From contig NZ_CP012946.1 in assembly GCF_001402875.1 (NCBI RefSeq), positions 1,466,001-1,530,000 of the forward strand: 64,000 bases of DNA. The letters are read 5' to 3'. The position numbers and the translations under genes are program-made. Positions 58,478 to 64,000 of the stretch are shown here, piece after piece; the first letter of the stretch is position 1; every line of letters begins with the position of its first letter. This DNA comes from Blastochloris viridis. GTDB lineage: Bacteria; Pseudomonadota; Alphaproteobacteria; Rhizobiales; Xanthobacteraceae. The notes below the pieces were generated by a model. The model made no database searches and had not been told where the DNA came from. It saw only the letters and a program-made list of their open reading frames with translations.

Positions 58478-59809
58478 ATGGCCCGACGGTCCGAACCGAC
58501 CCCTTCGCTGTTCGCCGCCGCCGGCCTCGAGACGGCGGCGCCGCGACCGCTGGCCGACCGCCTGCGGCCCAAGAAGCTGGCCGAGGTGGTGGGCCAGGAC
58601 CATCTGGTCGGGCCGGACGGCGCGCTGAGCCGGCTGCTGGCCGGCCGCTCGCTCGGCTCGCTGATCTTCTGGGGTCCGCCTGGCACCGGCAAGACCACGG
58701 TGGCACGGCTGCTGGCGCAGGAAACCGACCTTCACTTCGAGCAGATTTCGGCGATCTTCACCGGCGTCGCCGATCTGAAAAAGGTGTTCGAGGCCGCCCG
58801 TGCCCGCCGCGAGATCGGCCAGGGCACGCTGTTGTTCGTCGACGAGATCCATCGTTTCAACCGTGCCCAGCAGGACGCCTTCCTGCCGGTGGTCGAGGAC
58901 GGCACGGTGACGCTGGTCGGCGCCACCACCGAGAACCCGTCGTTCGAGCTCAACGCCGCGCTGTTGTCGCGGGCGCGGGTGCTGACGTTCCAGCCGCTCG
59001 ATGCGGCGGCGATTCAACATCTGCTCGCAAGGGCCGAACTGGTCGAGGGAAAACCGCTGCCGCTGACGGACGGCGCGCGCGAGGCCATGGTCGGCATGGC
59101 CGATGGCGACGGCCGCGCCGCGTTGACGCTGGCGGAGGAGGTGTGGCGCGCTGCCAAGCCCGGCGAGACCTTCGACGTCACCGGCCTCACGGTGGTGGTG
59201 CAGCGCCGTGCTCCGATCTATGACAAGGATCGAGAAGGCCACTACAACCTCATATCGGCGCTGCATAAATCGGTGCGTGGCTCCGACCCCGACGCCGCGC
59301 TCTATTACCTTGCGCGCATGCTGGATGCCGGCGAGGACCCGCTGTTCCTGGCGCGGCGCATCGTGCGGATGGCGGTGGAGGACATCGGCCTCGCCGACCC
59401 GCAGGCGCTGGTGGTCGCCAATTCTGCCAAGGATGCTTTCGATTTTCTCGGCTCGCCGGAGGGCGAACTGGCGATCGCGCAGGCGGTGATCTACCTCGCC
59501 ACCGCGCCGAAATCGAACGCGGCCTACAAGGCATTTGGTGCCGCCCGCCGCGCCGCCAAGGAGGGCGGCTCGCTGATGCCGCCCAAGCACATCCTCAACG
59601 CCCCGACCAAGCTGATGCAGTCGGAAGGCTACGGCGCCGGCTACGCCTACGACCACGACCTGCCGGAGGCGTTTTCGGGCCAGGACTATTTTCCGGAAGA
59701 ACTCGGCCGGCGGAGCTTCTACCACCCGGTCGAGCGCGGCTATGAGCGCGAGCTGATCAAGCGGCTGGAGTATTGGGCCAAGCTCAGGCGCGAGCGGGCC
59801 GGGGGGTAA
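58478..59809 (+). CDS. rarA: Replication-associated recombination protein A (RarA/MgsA)
   Basis: AAA+ ATPase of the RarA/WRNIP1 family that acts at stalled replication forks. 443 residues. It has [16 protein letters not shown], Walker [10 protein letters not shown] near residue 66, Walker [26 protein letters not shown], sensor 1 [10 protein letters not shown] and the C-terminal tetramer domain with [35 protein letters not shown]. The ATG is 12 bases after the protease gene. Confidence 0.96.
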   Translation: MARRSEPTPSLFAAAGLETAAPRPLADRLRPKKLAEVVGQDHLVGPDGALSRLLAGRSLGSLIFWGPPGTGKTTVARLLAQETDLHFEQISAIFTGVADLKKVFEAARARREIGQGTLLFVDEIHRFNRAQQDAFLPVVEDGTVTLVGATTENPSFELNAALLSRARVLTFQPLDAAAIQHLLARAELVEGKPLPLTDGAREAMVGMADGDGRAALTLAEEVWRAAKPGETFDVTGLTVVVQRRAPIYDKDREGHYNLISALHKSVRGSDPDAALYYLARMLDAGEDPLFLARRIVRMAVEDIGLADPQALVVANSAKDAFDFLGSPEGELAIAQAVIYLATAPKSNAAYKAFGAARRAAKEGGSLMPPKHILNAPTKLMQSEGYGAGYAYDHDLPEAFSGQDYFPEELGRRSFYHPVERGYERELIKRLEYWAKLRRERAGG

Positions 59810-59920
59810 TCCCGCTCCGAGCCCTTCGCTTCCGCTCCGCGACGACGGGAGCAGCGGCGTTCCCGCCGCCAACCGGGCGTGCTATGGCCCAGCGATGGGT
59901 TTCAAACGAAAGAACGTGTC

Positions 59921-61459
59921 ATGAGAAGCGGACGGCAGGGGCCGCGCCAGCCCGGCGGCGGCCGGCAGATCGCCGGGCCGCGCGACCGCAATGCGAAGCC
60001 GGGGCGGGCCTCGGGCAAGGGGCCGGCCAAAGGGCCCGCCAAGTTCGGTGACAAGCCTCGGTTCGGTGACAAGCCGCGGTTCGACGATCGGGCCGACGCC
60101 ACCGCGCCGAAGGGCCGGGCGTCGTTCAAGTCGGCCGAGGGGCGGATGCCAGGCCGGACTCCGGACCGGGGCTGGGAGCCGGACCGGGACTGGGAGTCGG
60201 ACGGCCGCCCAACCAAGCCGCGGTCCGGCGGGCGCCGGGTCGAACGGTCGCGGTCCGACGCCGAAGGCGTTACTGATGAGGCGCCGCGCAGCGGCCGGCC
60301 GGGCGGCAAGGCGGCGGGCGCGCGGCGCGCAGATGCCGGCTCCGGCAGCCGGTCCGCCGCCGGCCAGCTTGGCGCCGGCCGGCCGGGGCCGGGCCGGGCC
60401 AAGGCCGGGTTCGACAAGCCGGTGCGGGCGGCCATCAGGCCGGTGAAGAGCGCGCCCGCGCCCGAGCCCATCACCACCTCCGTCCAGGTGATCGGCGTCA
60501 AGCCGGATGAGGCCGGCATGCGGCTCGATCGCTTCATCGAGGCCAAGTTCCCCGGCCTGTCGTTCGCCCACATCCAGCGCATCGTGCGCAAGGGCGAGGT
60601 CAGGCTCGACGGCAAGCGCGCCGACGGCAAGGACCGCGTCAATGCCGGCCAGCAGGTTCGGCTGCCGCCGCTGTCGGTGGCGCCGCCGCCCCAGCGCGAC
60701 GACGAGGCCGCCACCAAGGCGCGCGCCACCCTGGCGCCGCTGGTGCTGTTCGAGGACGCCGACGTCATGGTGATCAACAAGCCGTTCGGCCTTGCGGTGC
60801 AGGGCGGCAGCGGCATGACCCGCCACGTCGACGGCCTGCTGATGGCGATGGCCGACGCCCGCGGCGAGCGGCCGCGCCTCGTCCACCGTCTCGACCGCGA
60901 CACCACCGGCTGCCTCGTCATCGCCAAGACCCGCAAGGCGGCGAGCGAGCTGACCAAGAGCTTCCGCGCGCGCGGGGCCCGCAAGGTCTATTGGGCGCTG
61001 GTCAAGGGCGTGCCCAAGCCCAAGCAGGGCCGGGTCTCGACCTTCATCGCCCGTGGCGAGGGCGAGGAGAGCGAGCGCATGCGGGTCGCCCGCCACGGCG
61101 AGGAGGGCGCCGCCCACGCCGTCAGCTACTACGCGGTGGTGGAGACCGCCGGCGCCAAGCTCAGCTGGCTGTCGATGAAGCCGGTGACCGGCCGAACCCA
61201 CCAGCTCCGCCTCCACGCCGCCACCATCGGCCACCCCATCGTCGGCGACCCGAAATATTTCGAGGTCGAGAACTGGGATTTGCCGGGCGGCATGCAGAAC
61301 CGGCTGCACCTCCACGCCCGCCGCATCGTGATCCCGCACCCGCGCGGCGGTACCATCGACGTGACGGCGCCATTGCCGGACCATATGGCGCAGTCTTGGA
61401 ACCTGCTTGGCTTCGACGCCAAGCGTTACGACCCGATCGAGGACGCGCCGGAGGAGTAG
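59921..61459 (+). CDS. RluC/RluD-family pseudouridine synthase with long disordered N-terminus
   Basis: Modifies uridine in 23S rRNA. From ATG 59921 it has 512 residues, about 180 more than E. coli RluC. The first ~175 residues are Arg/Gly/Pro/Lys-rich, with an internal repeat (FGDKPRFGDKPRFDD), and look like an unstructured RNA-binding tail. Then comes an S4 domain (MRLDRFIEAKFPGLSFAHIQRIVRKGEVRLDGKRAD) and the catalytic domain with HRLDRDTTGCLVIAKTRKAA, where the Asp is the nucleophile, and KPVTGRTHQLRLHAATIGHPIVGD. The catalytic Asp lies near residue 325. Assignment to RluC rather than RluD is uncertain. Confidence 0.93.
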   Translation: MRSGRQGPRQPGGGRQIAGPRDRNAKPGRASGKGPAKGPAKFGDKPRFGDKPRFDDRADATAPKGRASFKSAEGRMPGRTPDRGWEPDRDWESDGRPTKPRSGGRRVERSRSDAEGVTDEAPRSGRPGGKAAGARRADAGSGSRSAAGQLGAGRPGPGRAKAGFDKPVRAAIRPVKSAPAPEPITTSVQVIGVKPDEAGMRLDRFIEAKFPGLSFAHIQRIVRKGEVRLDGKRADGKDRVNAGQQVRLPPLSVAPPPQRDDEAATKARATLAPLVLFEDADVMVINKPFGLAVQGGSGMTRHVDGLLMAMADARGERPRLVHRLDRDTTGCLVIAKTRKAASELTKSFRARGARKVYWALVKGVPKPKQGRVSTFIARGEGEESERMRVARHGEEGAAHAVSYYAVVETAGAKLSWLSMKPVTGRTHQLRLHAATIGHPIVGDPKYFEVENWDLPGGMQNRLHLHARRIVIPHPRGGTIDVTAPLPDHMAQSWNLLGFDAKRYDPIEDAPEE

Positions 61460-61611
61460 ACGGCGCAGCGATCGATCGGCGGACCGCTTTCTGGCGCTCG
61501 CGCCGTCCCCGCCACAGCGGGGGGCGACGCGGGGTCGCGGCGGCGGCCGGCGGGTTGGCGCAAATCCGGTTTCCACTTTGCGGCAAAAGGCTCTAAGTCT
61601 CGGCGACTGTG

Positions 61612-61839
61612 ATGGATATGCCGATGCCGGACTCTGCCCTGACCATCATTGCGCTCGCCGTCGTGATGCTGCTGATCACCGGCATGGTCGTCGTCTTCGC
61701 CCGCCGCAGCCCGTGGGCCGCGCCGTTCCGCGATCCGCGGATCGGCGAGTTGGTTGCCGAGGTCAAGGCTCTGCGCTCGCGCATCAATGCGCTGGCCGAG
61801 GCCCAGGACCGGCTGATGCGGCGCCTGGAGGACGGGTGA
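61612..61839 (+). CDS. Small membrane protein of unknown function
   Basis: 75 residues from ATG 61612; a GTG directly before and an ATG four codons later are also possible. One N-terminal membrane span (about 9-30, ALTIIALAVVMLLITGMVVVFA) is followed by a basic patch and a helix IGELVAEVKALRSRINALAEAQDRLMRRLED that looks like a short coiled coil. No family is recognised. Confidence 0.65.
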   Translation: MDMPMPDSALTIIALAVVMLLITGMVVVFARRSPWAAPFRDPRIGELVAEVKALRSRINALAEAQDRLMRRLEDG

Positions 61840-61869
61840 CACGGCGTCCGAGGACCGGGTGACAAGACC

Positions 61870-62541
61870 TTGAAACTGATCCTGTTCGACGTCGACGGAA
61901 CGCTGATCGACAGCCAACACGTCATCGTCAGGGCGATGACCATGGCCTATGCCGCGCACGATCGGCCGGCGCCGCCGCGCGAGACCATCCTGTCGGTGGT
62001 CGGATTATCGCTGCCGCAGGCGTTTGCCGTTCTGTCCGGCGCGGACCCGGAATTTCCGGCGACGAGCTTCGCCGATGCCTATAAGCAAGCGTTCTTTCAG
62101 CTCAATTCCGACCCAGGGCAGGGGGCACCGCTGTTTCCCGGAGCGCGGGAGGTGATCGAGGCGCTGTCACAGCGGAGCGACGTCGTGCTCGGGCTTGCCA
62201 CCGGCAAGTCGCGGCGCGGCGTCGACCGCATGTTGGACCTGCATCGCCTCGAAGGCGTTTTCGCAACCGTGCAGACCGCCGACGATCATCCCTCCAAGCC
62301 GGCGCCGGACATGGTGTTCGCCGCCATGGCGGAGACTGGTGCGAGCGCAGCGGCCACGGTGCTGCTGGGCGACACCACCTTCGATATGGAAATGACACGG
62401 GCGGCCGGCGCGGTGCCGATCGGGGCAGGGTGGGGCTACCATCCGGCTGACGAGTTGAGCGCTGCCGGCGCTCATATCGTGCTCGACGAGTTCGCCGGCT
62501 TCCTTCCGGCGATCGAGCGACTGGGCGAGGCCACGACATGA
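61870..62541 (+). CDS. HAD-superfamily hydrolase (phosphoglycolate phosphatase-like)
   Basis: HAD phosphatase of 223 residues with motif I FDVDGTLIDSQ, motif II LATGKSRRG, motif III with Lys in HPSKPAPDM and motif IV GDTTFDMEM. The start is a TTG at 61870 (LKLILFDVDGTL), because no ATG or GTG fits in frame. This rare start suggests low translation. It overlaps the ATP12 gene by ATGA. The substrate is unknown; phosphoglycolate is only a family guess. Confidence 0.88.
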   Translation: MKLILFDVDGTLIDSQHVIVRAMTMAYAAHDRPAPPRETILSVVGLSLPQAFAVLSGADPEFPATSFADAYKQAFFQLNSDPGQGAPLFPGAREVIEALSQRSDVVLGLATGKSRRGVDRMLDLHRLEGVFATVQTADDHPSKPAPDMVFAAMAETGASAAATVLLGDTTFDMEMTRAAGAVPIGAGWGYHPADELSAAGAHIVLDEFAGFLPAIERLGEATT

Positions 62542-63329
62542 GCATTCGCGATCTTCTTGCCGATCTGGAGACGCCGGGGCCGGAGCATGACCCGATGCGC
62601 GCCGCCCAGCGCGCGATGCGGCCGCAGTTGCCCAAACGCTTCTACGCCGATGTCGCGGTGGCCGAAGACGAGGGCGGCTGGACCGTCACGCTCGATGGCC
62701 GCCGGCCCAAGACGCCGCGTGGCCGCGCCCTGACGGTGCCGACTCGGACGTTGGCGGAGGCGCTGGCGGCGGAGTGGGTGGCGCAGGCGGAGGTGATCGA
62801 CCCCGCCACCATGCCGTTGACCCGGCTCATCAACGTCACCATCGACGAGGTTACGGGTAATGGCAGGGTGCAGGCGACGATCGACGAGATCGTCAAATAC
62901 GCCGGCTCCGACCTTGTCTGTTACCGGGCGGGCGAGCCTGCCGGGCTGGTGACGCGGCAGGCCGAGGCGTGGGATCCGGTGCTCGCGTTCGCCCGCGAGC
63001 GACTCGGCGCACGCTTCATGCTGGCCGAGGGCGTGACCTTCGTCGACCAGACCGCGGCGGCAATCGACGCGGTGCGGCGGGCGGTCGAGGCAACCCCGCC
63101 ATTCGCGCTCGGCGGGCTCTACACCCTGACCGCGCTGGCCGGATCCGTCCTGATCCCGCTCGCAGTCGCCGGGGAGGGGCTGACGTCCGAGGCCGGCTGG
63201 GACGCCGCGCACGTCGACGAAGACTGGCAGATGGCATTCTGGGGTGGGGACGATGAGGCCGCCGCCCGCCGTGCCTTCCGCAAGGCCGAATGGGACGCCG
63301 CGGTTCGGGTGATCCGCGACGTTTGTTGA
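62538..63329 (+). CDS. ATP12 family F1-ATPase assembly chaperone
   Basis: Alphaproteobacterial/mitochondrial ATP12, which binds free F1 alpha subunit during assembly. 263 residues. RFYADVAVAEDEGGWTVTLDGRRPKTPRGRALTVPT and LAAEWVAQAEVIDPATMPLTRLINVTIDEV are conserved, as are DLVCYRAGEPAGLVTRQAEAWDPVLAFARERLGARF and the end with EAGWDAAHVDEDWQMAFWGGDDEA. It overlaps the HAD gene by ATGA, so the two are translated together. Confidence 0.95.
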   Translation: MSIRDLLADLETPGPEHDPMRAAQRAMRPQLPKRFYADVAVAEDEGGWTVTLDGRRPKTPRGRALTVPTRTLAEALAAEWVAQAEVIDPATMPLTRLINVTIDEVTGNGRVQATIDEIVKYAGSDLVCYRAGEPAGLVTRQAEAWDPVLAFARERLGARFMLAEGVTFVDQTAAAIDAVRRAVEATPPFALGGLYTLTALAGSVLIPLAVAGEGLTSEAGWDAAHVDEDWQMAFWGGDDEAAARRAFRKAEWDAAVRVIRDVC

Positions 63330-63384
63330 GGTCAGGCCGGCTCGATATTCACCCGCAAACCGGGTCGCGCCGGTCACTGCGAGG

Positions 63385-64000
63385 TCAAGCTGCGATCTCG
63401 GTGGTCGAGGTCTCGGTGCTTGAGCGCGCAACGTTCTCGAACGACTGCAGCAGGGCCTGGATCCGCTGGGTCAGTTCAGCAGTGCTGACGGTGCCGCTGT
63501 CGTCGGTATCGAGCGCTTCGAGAATGGACTCAGCCTCCTCCGAGCTTCCGCCGACGCTGGTGGCGAATGCCTCCAGTTCGCTCTTGGACAACGCGCCGTC
63601 GCCATCGCTATCGAGAGCCGAGACGATGCTGCCGGCGGCATCCTCCGCAAGCGGCGGCGGGGGCGGCGGCAGGGCGCTGGCCAGTTCCTCTTCGCTCACC
63701 GCGCCGTCGCCGTCGCTGTCGATCGATGAATAGAGCTCGCTGGCATCCTCGGCCGACCCGCCCAGCGACTGGACGAAGGTGGAGAACTCGTCGGCAGACA
63801 GGCTGCCGTCGCCGTCGGAATCAATCGAGCTGAACAGCTTCGAGATCGGCGTGTCTTCCTCGTTCGAGGCGGCGTCGGGTTGACCGATCTGCTGAAGGCT
63901 GAGCAGGAATGCCAGCACCTCGGCGCCGAACTGCGTCGTCGAGGTCGATGACGAGTCATCGGTTGAAGCCGACGTCGTCGAGGTGGTGGTGGTCGCGCTG
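63385..64000 (-). CDS. EF-hand calcium-binding protein, C-terminal part
   Basis: The frame is open to the right edge, so the N-terminus is outside the window; at least 205 residues are seen. The visible part begins with a Ser/Thr-rich stretch and then has four EF-hand loops: DSDGDGSLSADE, DSDGDGAVSEEE, DSDGDGALSKSE and DTDDSGTVSTAE. All have acidic residues at the metal positions. A proline run (LPPPPPPL) separates hands 2 and 3. The C-terminus is again Ser/Thr-rich. It probably binds Ca2+; secretion or a calmodulin-like role cannot be judged from this part. Confidence 0.85.
   Translation of the reverse strand, partial: SATTTTSTTSASTDDSSSTSTTQFGAEVLAFLLSLQQIGQPDAASNEEDTPISKLFSSIDSDGDGSLSADEFSTFVQSLGGSAEDASELYSSIDSDGDGAVSEEELASALPPPPPPLAEDAAGSIVSALDSDGDGALSKSELEAFATSVGGSSEEAESILEALDTDDSGTVSTAELTQRIQALLQSFENVARSSTETSTTEIAA

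Overview
The window is a 64 kb, GC-rich chromosomal segment of an alphaproteobacterium, most likely of the order Hyphomicrobiales (Rhizobiales). The evidence is the gene order (secE-nusG-rplKAJL-rpoBC-rpsLG-fusA-tuf-S10-spc-alpha, with adk between secY and rpsM and degP-rarA-rlu-HAD-ATP12 after rplQ), the short-type adenylate kinase, Hyphomicrobiales-type proteins (ATP12, zf-CHCC) and dispersed palindromic repeats of the kind common in Bradyrhizobium and Rhodopseudomonas relatives. The genus cannot be fixed from the sequence alone.

Region 1 (1-16.8 kb) is housekeeping and accessory DNA. It holds the end of a LolC/E permease with LolD, a class I photolyase divergent from an Lrp/AsnC regulator, and a tRNA-Leu(UAA) gene split by a 258-nt group I intron with cyanobacterial/plastid-like core motifs. 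It continues with an FAD monooxygenase, a zf-CHCC zinc protein, a complete ISAs1-family insertion sequence with a perfect 10-bp target duplication, two tandem chemoreceptors with nearly identical signalling domains, an alpha/beta hydrolase, an enoyl-CoA hydratase, serine acetyltransferase and one unknown gene.

Region 2 (16.9-23.3 kb) holds a NitT/TauT-type ABC importer next to a molbindin, a ModD-like protein and a YqeB/EF2563-type molybdenum-hydroxylase maturation protein. This suggests a molybdenum-linked locus. TspO and tRNA-Trp follow.

Region 3 (23.5-55.7 kb) is one almost unbroken transcription-translation block on the plus strand: SecE, NusG, ribosomal proteins L11/L1/L10/L7-L12, RNA polymerase beta and beta', S12/S7/EF-G/EF-Tu, the S10, spc and alpha operons with SecY and adenylate kinase, and L17. 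It ends at a strong intrinsic terminator. A small secreted protein sits between rpoC and rpsL, and L5 carries an unusual Lys/Ala-rich N-terminal extension.

Region 4 (55.7-64 kb) has palindromic repeats, a secreted protein, a periplasmic DegP-like protease, RarA, an RluC/D-type pseudouridine synthase with a long disordered N-terminus, a small membrane protein, a HAD phosphatase overlapping ATP12, and the C-terminal part of a four-EF-hand protein that runs off the window. Two families of palindromic repeats occur as inverted pairs in intergenic gaps. No CRISPR array, prophage or rRNA gene was seen. The split tRNA-Leu is the most striking item.
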